From Legionella sp. (GTDB lineage Bacteria > Pseudomonadota > Gammaproteobacteria > Legionellales > Legionellaceae), in contig JAFKHV010000011.1 in the NCBI GenBank assembly GCA_017306715.1, forward strand, positions 1 through 64,000: a stretch of 64,000 nucleotides of DNA, given 5' to 3'. Below are positions 26,940-36,355 of the stretch, piece after piece. The notes under the pieces were generated by a model that was given only the letters and a program-made list of their open reading frames with translations, ran no database searches and was not told the origin of the DNA. The number at the start of each line of letters is the position of its first letter. The stretch's first letter is position 1. The translations under genes were made by a program, and so were the position numbers.

Positions 26940-27689
26940 ATGGTAAAAGAAAATCATTCAGGTATTTATTTATTACCTAATCTATTTACGACAGCAAGTC
27001 TGTTCGCTGCATTTTACTCGATTGTCGCTTCAACAAAAGGCCAATTTGAAACTGCTGTAATTGCCATTTTTATAGGGATGATTGCGGACGGACTCGACGG
27101 TCGTATTGCGCGTTTAACGAATACTCAAACCGCTTTTGGGGCACAGTATGACAGTTTATCTGATATGGTTACTTTTGGTGTAGCTCCTTCTTTACTTTTA
27201 TATAATTTAACGTTGAGTCAATTAGGAAAAGTAGGTTGGTTAATTGCCTTTGTTTATACTGCTGCTGTTGCTTTACGTTTGGCACGATTTAATACACAGA
27301 TAGAGACGGATGATAAACGCTATTTCCAAGGATTACCTTGTCCCTCATCTGCAGCAATTGTGGCATCATTCACCTGGCTGTGCTCACAAAATGACTGGCA
27401 TAATATGGTAGTCGCTACGCTTACTGCCGTGCTGACCTTAATGGTATCTGTACTTATGGTATCGAATTTTCGATATTACAGTTTTAAGCAGGTTGATTTT
27501 AAAGGTAAAGTTCCATTTCTATATATACTTCTAATGATTGTCCTTTTCGTAGCAATCGCGGCTAACCCTGCCTGGGTAATTTTTATCACTTTTAGCGCGT
27601 ATGGAGTCTCTGGACTCATTGTTACTCTGGTAACCCTACACAAAATGCGTAAACAGCGCCGTTTGATAGAAAAGGACTATAAAAATTAA
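26940..27689 (+). CDS. pssA: CDP-diacylglycerol--serine O-phosphatidyltransferase
   Basis: Integral membrane enzyme making phosphatidylserine, precursor of PE. The CDP-alcohol phosphotransferase motif is intact: DGLDGRIARLTN...GAQYDSLSD. About seven hydrophobic segments follow. The N-terminus GIYLLPNLFTTASLFAAFYS is typical of the type II PssA found in Legionella and Gram-positives. ATG 26940 has GGAAG 9 nt upstream; an in-frame GTG lies at 26922. Ends at a bidirectional hairpin shared with ptsH. L. pneumophila membranes also contain phosphatidylcholine made partly from PE, so this supplies that route. Confidence 0.93.
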   Translation: MVKENHSGIYLLPNLFTTASLFAAFYSIVASTKGQFETAVIAIFIGMIADGLDGRIARLTNTQTAFGAQYDSLSDMVTFGVAPSLLLYNLTLSQLGKVGWLIAFVYTAAVALRLARFNTQIETDDKRYFQGLPCPSSAAIVASFTWLCSQNDWHNMVVATLTAVLTLMVSVLMVSNFRYYSFKQVDFKGKVPFLYILLMIVLFVAIAANPAWVIFITFSAYGVSGLIVTLVTLHKMRKQRRLIEKDYKN

Positions 27690-27700
27690 AATTATCGCTC

Positions 27701-27729
27701 TAAGTAGATAACGATACGGTATCTACTTA
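27701..27729. terminator. Bidirectional terminator between pssA and ptsH
   Basis: TAAGTAGATA (27701-27710), loop ACGATACGG, TATCTACTTA (27720-27729). A perfect 10-bp stem between convergent genes; the right arm includes the ptsH stop. Confidence 0.6.
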
Positions 27730-27996
27730 TTCTCCCTCTCCGAAATAGTCATTAATCAAATTCGTTAAGGCATCAAGCATTTTTTGTTCATCTGGCCCTT
27801 CAATGGTTAACGTAAGCTCAGTACCACAATTTGCTGCAAGCATCATCACCCCCATAATACTCTTACCATTGACGGTTTGTTTATCCTTACTCACTTCAAT
27901 TGCACTTTGATATTTTGAAGCAGTTGCGACAAATTTAGCAGAAGCGCGTGCATGCAGCCCGAGCTTATTAATAATTTTTATGGTTGATTTGAGCAT
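27727..27996 (-). CDS. ptsH: HPr-family phosphocarrier (NPr-like)
   Basis: An 89-residue HPr fold protein. The active-site His is in NKLGLHARASAKFV and the Ser46-equivalent region is NGKSIMGVMML. It lies downstream of rpoN and hpf on the same strand, the usual site of the regulatory nitrogen-PTS phosphocarrier. No sugar-PTS permease is visible, so a regulatory role is more likely than sugar uptake. A 160-bp gap with a hairpin separates it from hpf. Confidence 0.9.
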   Translation of the reverse strand: MLKSTIKIINKLGLHARASAKFVATASKYQSAIEVSKDKQTVNGKSIMGVMMLAANCGTELTLTIEGPDEQKMLDALTNLINDYFGEGE

Positions 27997-28119
27997 GAAG
28001 TATTTAGTATCCCGGCAGAAAATGCTTTATTGGTGATTCTTGCATAAAAGATATTGCTCCGTCATTAAAAACTTTAATGACATGCGAGTGTAATTTCTTT
28101 TTCAAATTATCATAGTGAA

Positions 28120-28149
28120 ATAGGGCACGAATTATTTTTTGTGCCCTAT
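28120..28149 (-). terminator. Hairpin downstream of hpf
   Basis: ATAGGGCAC (28120-28128) and GTGCCCTAT (28141-28149), a 9-bp stem with an A/T-rich 12-nt loop, 8 bp past the hpf stop. Read leftwards it is followed by TTTCACTATG. Confidence 0.55.
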
Positions 28150-28156
28150 CAATGGC

Positions 28157-28441
28157 TTAACTACGAATTTTTTCTTTATGTTTCAACAATTGTCGATCTA
28201 GTTTATCGATTAATATATCGATTGCTGCATATAAGTCGTCTGATTCAGAACTTGCATGCAATTGATCTCCGGGAACAATAACAGTTGCTTCTGCTATTTG
28301 CCTTAATTTTTCTACTCCCAAAGTTACGTTTATTTGTGTAATTCGATCAAAATGACGTTCTAATTTATCGAATTTTTCTTTGGTAAAGTTTTTTAGAGCT
28401 GGGGTCACATCTAACTGATGCCCATTAATATTAAGTTGCAT
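28157..28441 (-). CDS. hpf: Ribosome hibernation promoting factor (short form)
   Basis: A 94-residue HPF/RaiA-family protein that binds the 30S decoding centre and promotes 100S dimers or inactivation in stationary phase. Family features: INGHQLDVTPALKNFTKEKFDKLERHF, VEKLRQIAEATV and the SDDLYAAIDILIDKLDRQLLKHKEK helix. It follows rpoN by 21 bp, the conserved rpoN-hpf order. Confidence 0.93.
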   Translation of the reverse strand: MQLNINGHQLDVTPALKNFTKEKFDKLERHFDRITQINVTLGVEKLRQIAEATVIVPGDQLHASSESDDLYAAIDILIDKLDRQLLKHKEKIRS

Positions 28442-28462
28442 AACAACCTCCTTCGTTGAACT

Positions 28463-29857
28463 CTAATTGCCAATGTTTTTTCTTTCGTTGGATGGGGCTA
28501 TACCCATTCCTTCACGATACTTTGCGACCGTTCGGCGTGCTACTTCAATTCCCTTTTCTTGCAGCATAATGCTTATTCGACTATCACTCAAGGGTTTATT
28601 ACGATCTTCAGCGCCGATTAATTTTTTAATTAAAGCACGTATAGCTGTTGAGGAACAGTCACCTGTGCTGGTATTAAGATGGCTTGAGAAAAAATATTTT
28701 AATTCGAAAAGGCCACGAGGCGTATGAATAAATTTTTGGGTGGTGACGCGTGAAATAGTAGATTCATGCATATTGAGCGCCGCTGCTACATGATTAAGTA
28801 CCAAAGGTCTCATTGCTTCTTCACCTGAATCTAAAAAGTCTTTTTGATAATCAATGATGTATGAGGCTACTTTAAGTAATGTCTCTTGACGACTTTGCAA
28901 GCTTTTTAAAAACCATCTGGCTTCTTGTAGATTATTTTTTAAAAATTGATTGTCTGCACTGTTGTCTGCTCGTTGGATCAGGGAAGCATAATGATGATTA
29001 ATACTCAAATTAGGTAAAACGGCATTATTTAAAATAACTTTCCAACCATGATGAACTTTTTTTACGGTAAGGTCTGGAATAAGGTATTGCGTATCGGCAG
29101 TTTGAATTAAATTACCCGGCTTAGGATTTAGGCTATGTATTAAACACAAAACCTCTTTAAGTTCTTCATCGTTAATCCGATGAATTTTCATTAATTGCTT
29201 GTAATTATGTTGTGCTAATAATTCTATATTCTGCCCAATGATTTGTTTCGCAATTGTTAAACCAGGCAAGGTTTCGGGTTTATTTTTTAACTGTACCAAC
29301 AATGTTTCTGTAAGATTGAGAGTAACACAACCTACAGGGTCGAAAGAATTTAAGCGTTCGCGCACAGATTCTATATCTGTCAACGTGAGTGGGTATTCCT
29401 TACTATTTAAGCTTGCATGTAATTCGTGTAAAGGGAGGGTCAAAAAGCCATCTTCGTTCGTGGCATCAATAAGCGCAGTCGCAATCACCCATTGAATGTC
29501 ACTTATTGATGAAACTTCCAGTTGTTTTTGCAGATAATTGCGTAAGCCACTGTTACTGATTGAAAAATTATCAAAGTTATTATCTGGGGGCTCATTATAA
29601 TTGGAGCGTGTTGACAACTGATAGATCTCCGACCAGCGGAAATCGTCAATTTCATCAGGAGGCTCTGAGCCGAGATTTACCCGCAATTCATCATTTTCTT
29701 CATGAGGAGTTGCTTCCAGCATAGGATTAGATTCAACCAGTTGTTGAATTTCTTGTTGTAAGTCTGCGGTGGATAATTGCAGTAGTCTAATCGCTTGCTG
29801 TAGCTGTGGGGTAATCGTAAGATGCTGACCAAGACCAAGCTGCAGGGACGTTTTCAT
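28463..29857 (-). CDS. rpoN: RNA polymerase sigma-54 factor
   Basis: Directs RNA polymerase to -24/-12 promoters under enhancer-binding activators; in Legionella it controls flagellar genes. The N-terminal region I is Gln/Leu-rich (LGLGQHLTITPQLQQAIRLLQLS), followed by an acidic region II, the core-binding domain, an HTH segment (MHESTISRVTTQKFIHTPRG) and the RpoN box ARRTVAKYRE at about 440-449. Length (464 aa) is normal. No lptAB export genes are adjacent upstream; rpmG lies 118 bp away on the same strand. Confidence 0.96.
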   Translation of the reverse strand: MKTSLQLGLGQHLTITPQLQQAIRLLQLSTADLQQEIQQLVESNPMLEATPHEENDELRVNLGSEPPDEIDDFRWSEIYQLSTRSNYNEPPDNNFDNFSISNSGLRNYLQKQLEVSSISDIQWVIATALIDATNEDGFLTLPLHELHASLNSKEYPLTLTDIESVRERLNSFDPVGCVTLNLTETLLVQLKNKPETLPGLTIAKQIIGQNIELLAQHNYKQLMKIHRINDEELKEVLCLIHSLNPKPGNLIQTADTQYLIPDLTVKKVHHGWKVILNNAVLPNLSINHHYASLIQRADNSADNQFLKNNLQEARWFLKSLQSRQETLLKVASYIIDYQKDFLDSGEEAMRPLVLNHVAAALNMHESTISRVTTQKFIHTPRGLFELKYFFSSHLNTSTGDCSSTAIRALIKKLIGAEDRNKPLSDSRISIMLQEKGIEVARRTVAKYREGMGIAPSNERKNIGN

Positions 29858-29952
29858 GCAAAATCCTCTTTTTTACGGCTGTTTATTACAGTGTAACCTA
29901 TCTGGAGAGATTATCCAGTGTATATAAGAGAGGAAATGATTGCAGAGAACTC

Positions 29953-29966
29953 GCCCCAGACGGGGC
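29953..29966 (-). terminator. GC-rich hairpin after rpmG
   Basis: GCCCC-AGAC-GGGGC, 10 bp past the rpmG stop and well before rpoN. Short and strong, with only a weak T-rich stretch downstream on the minus strand. Confidence 0.5.
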
Positions 29967-29975
29967 AAGATAGAA

Positions 29976-30140
29976 CTATTTAACTTTCTTTTCTTTGAAT
30001 AATACGTGTTTACGAACCACAGGATCGTACATCATCAATTCCATCTTTTCTGGATGGTTACGTGGGTTTTTAGTTGTCGTTTTAAAGTACCCAGTACCTT
30101 CTGTGGATTCCATTTTAACTTTAATGGTAACCGCTGCCAT
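29976..30140 (-). CDS. rpmG: 50S ribosomal protein L33
   Basis: A 54-residue protein: [19 protein letters not shown], then [20 protein letters not shown] and a basic C-terminus ending VLFKEKKVK. No zinc-binding Cys are present, so it is the Cys-free L33 form. It follows rpmB by 11 bp in the conserved rpmB-rpmG operon. Confidence 0.96.
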   Translation of the reverse strand: MAAVTIKVKMESTEGTGYFKTTTKNPRNHPEKMELMMYDPVVRKHVLFKEKKVK

Positions 30141-30151
30141 GGTTTATCCCC

Positions 30152-30391
30152 TTAGTTCGCTGTTTTTTCTTTAGAGCGGAGTTGATCTAAAACCGCTTTA
30201 ATACCTAATTTATCAATGATACGCATACCTTTAGTGCTGACACGTAAGGTGACAAATCGTTTCTCTTCTTCAACCCAGAATTTATGATTTTGAATGTTGG
30301 GCAAAAAGCGTCTTTTGGTTTTGTTGTTAGCGTGCGACACTTTATTACCAGTCATGGGTCGCTTGCCAGTCACCTGACATACTCTAGACAT
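30152..30391 (-). CDS. rpmB: 50S ribosomal protein L28
   Basis: Start set at [20 protein letters not shown], the canonical N-terminus; the frame is open 15 codons further upstream. A basic RNA-binding body ([15 protein letters not shown]) and the [15 protein letters not shown] segment follow. First gene of rpmB-rpmG, divergent from trmB. Length is the usual 78-79 aa. Confidence 0.96.
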   Translation of the reverse strand: MSRVCQVTGKRPMTGNKVSHANNKTKRRFLPNIQNHKFWVEEEKRFVTLRVSTKGMRIIDKLGIKAVLDQLRSKEKTAN

Positions 30392-30488
30392 TGTGTTACT
30401 CCAAAAATGATATTCAGTGATTGCTCTAATGAGCAAATTGCTGGAACGTAAAATACAAGAGCGGTTTTATATCAAAAAAACGTAATTG

Positions 30489-30516
30489 TTGCAAGATTTT
30501 TATAGAAACATATAAT
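30489..30516 (+). promoter_or_regulatory. Sigma-70 promoter for trmB
   Basis: TTGCAA (30489-30494), 16-bp spacer, TATAAT (30511-30516), about 30 bp before the trmB start. Confidence 0.6.
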
Positions 30517-30546
30517 CCTCATTTTTGAAAAAAAGAGTTGTAAACT

Positions 30547-31233
30547 ATGCATCGTCGTATCAAAAGTTATGTTCTGCGCACCGGACGAGTGAGTAATCGT
30601 CAACAACAAGGTCTTGATTTATGGATAAAAGATTATAACTTGCCATTATCTGATAAACCTTGGGATTTTACAGAAATATTCGGTCGTTCAGGGGATGTTA
30701 TTGTTGAAATCGGTTTTGGTATGGGTGCATCATTATTGACTATGGCGCAGCAGCAACCCGATTGTAATTTTCTTGGGATTGAAGTACATCAGGCGGGGGT
30801 GGGTAGCCTTGCAGCCGATTTACATGACCATCAAATAAAAAATGTCCGGATCATCGCTCAGGACGCAGTACAGATTTTACAAACACAAATTCCTGACGAA
30901 TCGCTTGCTGGAATCCAAATTTTTTTCCCTGACCCCTGGCCTAAAAAACGCCATCACAAAAGACGCCTTATTCAAACCGAATTTGTTCATTTACTAACGC
31001 TGAAATTGAAAAAAAGTGGTTTTATACACTGTGCTACCGATTGGCAAGAATATGCCGTGCATATGCTTGAGGTTTTAAGTACGAATAGGTCTTTAAAAAA
31101 TTTAAGCCCACAGGAAGATGGTTATATCCCCAGGCCAGAAACGCGCCCCTTAACTAAATTTGAGCAACGGGGTACGCGTTTAGGACATGGCGTATGGGAT
31201 TTACTTTTTATCAAAGAAGAGCAACACGATTAA
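30547..31233 (+). CDS. trmB: tRNA (guanine-N7-)-methyltransferase
   Basis: Forms m7G46 in the variable loop of tRNAs using SAM. SAM-binding VIVEIGFGMGASLLTMAQQ, then NFLGIEVHQAGVGS and the family motif IQIFFPDPWPKKRHHKRRL with the catalytic Asp, and TDWQEYAVHML are intact. Length (228 aa) is typical. Ends at a short hairpin with a T-run that overlaps the next gene's promoter. Confidence 0.95.
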   Translation: MHRRIKSYVLRTGRVSNRQQQGLDLWIKDYNLPLSDKPWDFTEIFGRSGDVIVEIGFGMGASLLTMAQQQPDCNFLGIEVHQAGVGSLAADLHDHQIKNVRIIAQDAVQILQTQIPDESLAGIQIFFPDPWPKKRHHKRRLIQTEFVHLLTLKLKKSGFIHCATDWQEYAVHMLEVLSTNRSLKNLSPQEDGYIPRPETRPLTKFEQRGTRLGHGVWDLLFIKEEQHD

Positions 31234-31264
31234 CTTGACGCTTACTCAAGTTTTTCCTTACAGT
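31232..31264 (+). promoter_or_regulatory. Overlapping trmB terminator and ankyrin-gene promoter
   Basis: AACTTGA (31232-31238), loop CGCTTAC, TCAAGTT (31246-31252) then TTT form a weak intrinsic terminator. The same DNA carries TTGACG (31235-31240), an 18-bp spacer and TACAGT (31259-31264), a good sigma-70 promoter for the next gene. Confidence 0.5.
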
Positions 31265-31300
31265 AGATCTTTCCCTGCTAATTAATCGAAGGATAGTATT

Positions 31301-32605
31301 ATGGGATGGACGGAAGAACTTGACGCGCTAATTGAAACGGACTTAACCGAATTTAAACGAGGTTTAAAAAAGAATATTGCGAGCGATAGCAACTATTTAA
31401 ATAAGCTTTATTGGATGCCCGATGGACAACAACTCTCCGTTTTAATGTACTTACTTCACCGTCATAACCCTCCGCAAAATGATTTATTACAACATATTTT
31501 GTGCGTACTTGAAGAAACGCAAAAACCCAATCTGGGCGCACCATTGCATTATGCCCTGCGCCAAGGAAAATATGCTTTGGTGAGAAATATTTTGTTGATT
31601 CATGCAATGAATAAAGAGAATCGGTATTTTGACTTAGATATACGGGATGAATATGGCATAACATTACTTGCTCTTTTGATTACTCACAATGATTTAGAGC
31701 TTTTTCGGGCTTTTCTGCAATGTAAACCAAATCTTGAAGAGTTTATCCTAACCCAGGAGCAACAAATTGCCTTCCAACCAGTGCATCAAGCGCTTATGAA
31801 AGATAATGCTGAATTTGTCGATCTACTCCTCAAGGAGGGAGCTTCATCTACTAATGCTGCGGGAGCTCTAGGCGATACCCCGCTACATATGGCCGCACGC
31901 CATCAAAAAATGTTCGTGTTTAGCCTGTTATTGTCAAAAAACCTGAACATCAATGTAGAAAATCAAGATGTATATCAAGACGAGGAAGGGAGACAAGCCG
32001 GTGATAAATGCATCGATCTCTTTTGTTATCAATTAGATGAGCACAAAACACGCGCTAATGCTATTAAGGGTATTGGCATGCTGCTCTGTCACCAAACATT
32101 AAGTCCGCGTACAGAAGCGCTATACAGCAAAATGCTCTCTTACCATGAGCGAATTATCGCAGAAATTGATCGCTATCTTCATGAGCATCCAGCATTGATT
32201 AATAACTTTTTAAAAGAAATTAGCAAACGAGAGAGTTTCTCTGCCAACTTTCTTTACTATATTGACCCTGTGGAATCCGGTTTTCGTCGTATCTTTGGCA
32301 AGCCCTACCCTATTGCTGCAAAGATAATATCTTGGGCGGCAATTGCAGCAGAGCCTCTCGATGCTGAAATTAAAAAAGTAACCACGTTTATGAGGAATTA
32401 TGACCAGGCCTATCATAATAAGAATTTCAAAAATCCGTGGAGTCCGATGCTTTGGGAAATGGCAAATCATATGCCTACATGTACCGAGATAAAAGACTAT
32501 GTCCAAAATAATCCTAAAAGCCGTTCGGCGTCTGTGCATCAAGAATGGGACGGATCAGAAAATACGCATGCGGATGATTCGTCCCCTACGATAACTACTT
32601 TATAA
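31301..32605 (+). CDS. Ankyrin-repeat protein, probable Dot/Icm effector (LegA12/AnkC-like)
   Basis: A 434-residue soluble protein with no signal peptide. Ankyrin-type repeats run from about residue 60 to 240: GAPLHYALRQGKYALVRNIL, YGITLLALLITHNDLELFRAFL, QPVHQALMKDNAEFVDLLLKEGA and GDTPLHMAARHQKMFVFSLLL. The C-terminal 190 residues are helical and unlike anything I can name, ending in a polar, acidic tail (ENTHADDSSPTITTL). In L. pneumophila the effector LegA12/AnkC (Lpg0483, from memory) lies in a comparable neighbourhood. Own promoter just upstream. Translocation is inferred, not shown. Confidence 0.78.
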   Translation: MGWTEELDALIETDLTEFKRGLKKNIASDSNYLNKLYWMPDGQQLSVLMYLLHRHNPPQNDLLQHILCVLEETQKPNLGAPLHYALRQGKYALVRNILLIHAMNKENRYFDLDIRDEYGITLLALLITHNDLELFRAFLQCKPNLEEFILTQEQQIAFQPVHQALMKDNAEFVDLLLKEGASSTNAAGALGDTPLHMAARHQKMFVFSLLLSKNLNINVENQDVYQDEEGRQAGDKCIDLFCYQLDEHKTRANAIKGIGMLLCHQTLSPRTEALYSKMLSYHERIIAEIDRYLHEHPALINNFLKEISKRESFSANFLYYIDPVESGFRRIFGKPYPIAAKIISWAAIAAEPLDAEIKKVTTFMRNYDQAYHNKNFKNPWSPMLWEMANHMPTCTEIKDYVQNNPKSRSASVHQEWDGSENTHADDSSPTITTL

Positions 32606-32731
32606 CTGACTATTAAGCTGGAATATAAGATGTATAGGGAGGGAATTGGTACTAATATGTTGCCAAAAAAAATTTAACATAGAACTGAAAGGCAATAATC
32701 ATGGCTCTGCCCTTGCCTAAACGAAATATAC

Positions 32732-32781
32732 CCCATAAAATCCTTACTTTCATAAGTATTGGCAGAGGAAAGTTTTATGGG
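32732..32781 (+). promoter_or_regulatory. Long-range inverted repeat over the hflK start codon
   Basis: CCCATAAAA (32732-32740) and TTTTATGGG (32773-32781) are perfect complements 32 nt apart. The second arm contains the hflK ATG (32777), and the ribosome site GAGGAAA lies in the loop. Could hide the start codon in the mRNA. Confidence 0.4.
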
Positions 32782-33907
32782 CTGGAATGAGCCAGATAAA
32801 GGGCAGGATCCTTGGAAGGGAAAAAATCAACCCCCAGATTTAGACGAAGCAATGAAACGGCTCCAGCGAAAGTTGAAACAATTTCTGGGCGGTAAGGGTA
32901 AGTCGTTTAATGATTCCCCTAAAAATGCGGGAAGCACGGGCTTGATTGCGACCATGATTATTCTTAGTGCCTTTATACTTTGGGTGCTGTCGGGAATTTT
33001 TATTGTTGATCCCGCAGAGCAAGCGGTTATCTTGCGTTTTGGAAAATATGTCGAGACAGTGGGTCCTGGGCCACATTGGATACCCCGTATTATTTCTTCA
33101 AAGGTAGTCATGAATGTCGATCGGGTCATGGATTATTCTTATTCTGGACAAATGTTGACCCGAGATGAGAATTTAGTCGCTGTTTCATTAGCGGTGCAAT
33201 ATCGCATCGGTGATTTACAGCAGTATTTATTCAACGTTGCCAATCCTGAGGAAAGTTTACAGCAAGCAACGTCAAGTGCTTTGCGTCAAGTTGTCGGTAC
33301 GACAACTCTCGATGAGATTATTACCGAGGGGCGTGAAGTCTGGGGAAGCAAAGTACAAGAAACGTTGACTAAAACTTTAGGTTTGTATAAGACCGGTATC
33401 GTTATTGTAAACGTTTCTCCTCAACCAGCACGTGCACCGGAAAGTGTCCAGGACGCATTTGATGACGCGATTAAAGCTCAAGAAGATGAAAAGCGCTTTA
33501 AAGAGCAGGCGTATGCCTATGCGGCTAAAGTTGTCCCTATAGCCGAAGGTCGAGCAAGTCGTATAAGACAGGAAGCAGAAGCTTATTCGCAACAATTGGT
33601 TTTACGAGCACAAGGTCAGGTGTCAGAGTTTCTTGCTTTGTTGCCTGAATATAATGCAGCTCCGGAGATTATTGGAAAACAGTTATATCTAGAGACATTA
33701 CAGAAGGTTTTTGAGCAAAGCAGTAAAATTATTGTGGATGGTAAATCAGGAAATTTACTTTACTTGCCATTGGAAAAATTAATGGCTGGTGATACAGCTC
33801 CTGCTGATTTAGTGAACAGTAAAAATAAATCACGCAATGATAATGCGAATGAAGATGAAACCACAATTGACGGTCGCACCATGACACGACCCGTTTATTC
33901 GCGCTAA
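32777..33907 (+). CDS. hflK: FtsH protease modulator HflK
   Basis: Membrane-anchored SPFH/prohibitin-family protein that with HflC encloses and modulates the FtsH protease. ATG 32777 is chosen because GAGGAAA lies 5 nt upstream; the in-frame TTG at 32759 precedes that site. A Gly/Pro-rich cytosolic N-terminus (WNEPDKGQDPWKGK) is followed by one TM helix (LIATMIILSAFILWVLSGIFI), the SPFH domain (EQAVILRFGKYVETVGPGPHW) and a long C-terminal coiled coil (EDEKRFKEQAYAYAAKV). Pairs with hflC 11 bp downstream. Confidence 0.94.
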   Translation: MGWNEPDKGQDPWKGKNQPPDLDEAMKRLQRKLKQFLGGKGKSFNDSPKNAGSTGLIATMIILSAFILWVLSGIFIVDPAEQAVILRFGKYVETVGPGPHWIPRIISSKVVMNVDRVMDYSYSGQMLTRDENLVAVSLAVQYRIGDLQQYLFNVANPEESLQQATSSALRQVVGTTTLDEIITEGREVWGSKVQETLTKTLGLYKTGIVIVNVSPQPARAPESVQDAFDDAIKAQEDEKRFKEQAYAYAAKVVPIAEGRASRIRQEAEAYSQQLVLRAQGQVSEFLALLPEYNAAPEIIGKQLYLETLQKVFEQSSKIIVDGKSGNLLYLPLEKLMAGDTAPADLVNSKNKSRNDNANEDETTIDGRTMTRPVYSR

Positions 33908-33918
33908 AGGAGTGAAGA

Positions 33919-34836
33919 ATGAATAATGGCAGTAAAACATTTTTGGGAATCGTTCTATTTATCGTTTTCTTTTTATTTCTTACCAGCATCTTCACAGTGT
34001 ACGAAGGTCAGCAAGGGATTATGTTGCGCTTAGGGCGAATTGTCACTGCGAAACAGACTGATAAGCCTAAGGTCTTTCTGCCCGGGTTACATTTTAAGAT
34101 ACCTTTTATCGAAAATGTACGAATTTTTGATACGCGTATTCAGACTATGGACATTAAATCCACCCGTATTGTTACGCGAGAAAAAAAGGATGTGATGGTA
34201 GATTATTACGTCAAATGGCAGATAATTGATCTTGCGCAGTATTTTAAATCAACGGGTGGAAATGAGTACAAAGCTGAGACATTGTTGGAGCAGCAGCTCA
34301 ATACGCTTCTTCGTGCGCAGTTCGGTAAGCGCACTATTTCGGAAGTCGTTTCCGGTGGCCGCGATGACGTTATGGACTTGTTACGACGTGCCGCAGAGAA
34401 GCAGGCTGGTGAGCTCGGAATTAATGTGGTGGATGTGCGTTTAAAAGGCATCGAGCTGCCCGCAAATACCAGTAATGCAATTTACCAGCGTATGCGGGCG
34501 GATATGCAAAAAATTGCTAACCGACATCGTGCCGACGGACAGGCAGCAGCAGAACAAATCAAAGCAAAAGCAGATGCGGATGTTATGGTTCTTTTAGCAA
34601 AAACACGTAGCCAGGCGCAAAAAACAAGGGCTGTTGGACAAGCGCAAGCTGCCGGGATATATGCGCAAGCCTACGGAAAAAATAAAGAATTTTTTGCTCT
34701 GTACCGTAGTTTGCTTGCATATGAAGGTAGTTTTAATAGTAAAAAAGATATTTTCGTCCTGGATCAAAACAGTGCTTTTTTTGACTATTTTAAGCAACCA
34801 TTTATAAAAAGTAATGGTATCGAATCAAAAAAATAA
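33919..34836 (+). CDS. hflC: FtsH protease modulator HflC
   Basis: Partner of HflK. A single N-terminal TM helix (TFLGIVLFIVFFLFLTSIFTV), an SPFH domain (EGQQGIMLRLGRIV...PGLHFKIPFIENVRIFDTRIQT in pieces) and Ala/Gln-rich coiled-coil repeats (ADGQAAAEQIKAKADADV). Length (305 aa) is near the usual 330. AAAGGAG lies upstream. Followed by purA after 68 bp, the conserved hflK-hflC-purA order. Confidence 0.95.
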   Translation: MNNGSKTFLGIVLFIVFFLFLTSIFTVYEGQQGIMLRLGRIVTAKQTDKPKVFLPGLHFKIPFIENVRIFDTRIQTMDIKSTRIVTREKKDVMVDYYVKWQIIDLAQYFKSTGGNEYKAETLLEQQLNTLLRAQFGKRTISEVVSGGRDDVMDLLRRAAEKQAGELGINVVDVRLKGIELPANTSNAIYQRMRADMQKIANRHRADGQAAAEQIKAKADADVMVLLAKTRSQAQKTRAVGQAQAAGIYAQAYGKNKEFFALYRSLLAYEGSFNSKKDIFVLDQNSAFFDYFKQPFIKSNGIESKK

Positions 34837-34901
34837 CTATAATGGTCGATTTTTCTGATGTCAGGTATCCTGCCTGATCAAGATGGTGCAGATAAGAGTA
34901 A

Positions 34902-36200
<1,299 letters not shown>

Positions 36201-36221
36201 AGACTTCATAAATCTAAGAAG

Positions 36222-36247
36222 AGTGCCCGCTTATGCGGGCATTCTAT
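36222..36247 (+). terminator. Intrinsic terminator after purA
   Basis: AGTGCCCGC, loop TTAT, GCGGGCATT followed by CTATTAT. A compact GC-rich stem with a T-rich tail. Confidence 0.75.
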
Positions 36248-36355
36248 TATAGACAAAGAGTTTGCGCTGCTCTTAACTTAAGGGTTACTGAAACTGCGAG
36301 AGCACTTCTTTTCTCTCTATAAATCATCTTTACGTCAAATTTATGATACTCCAGA

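Noticed and set aside
26920..26942. Six-codon ORF overlapping the pssA start (TAATG)
   Set aside because: It has no ribosome site of its own, and the GGAAG inside it simply serves pssA.
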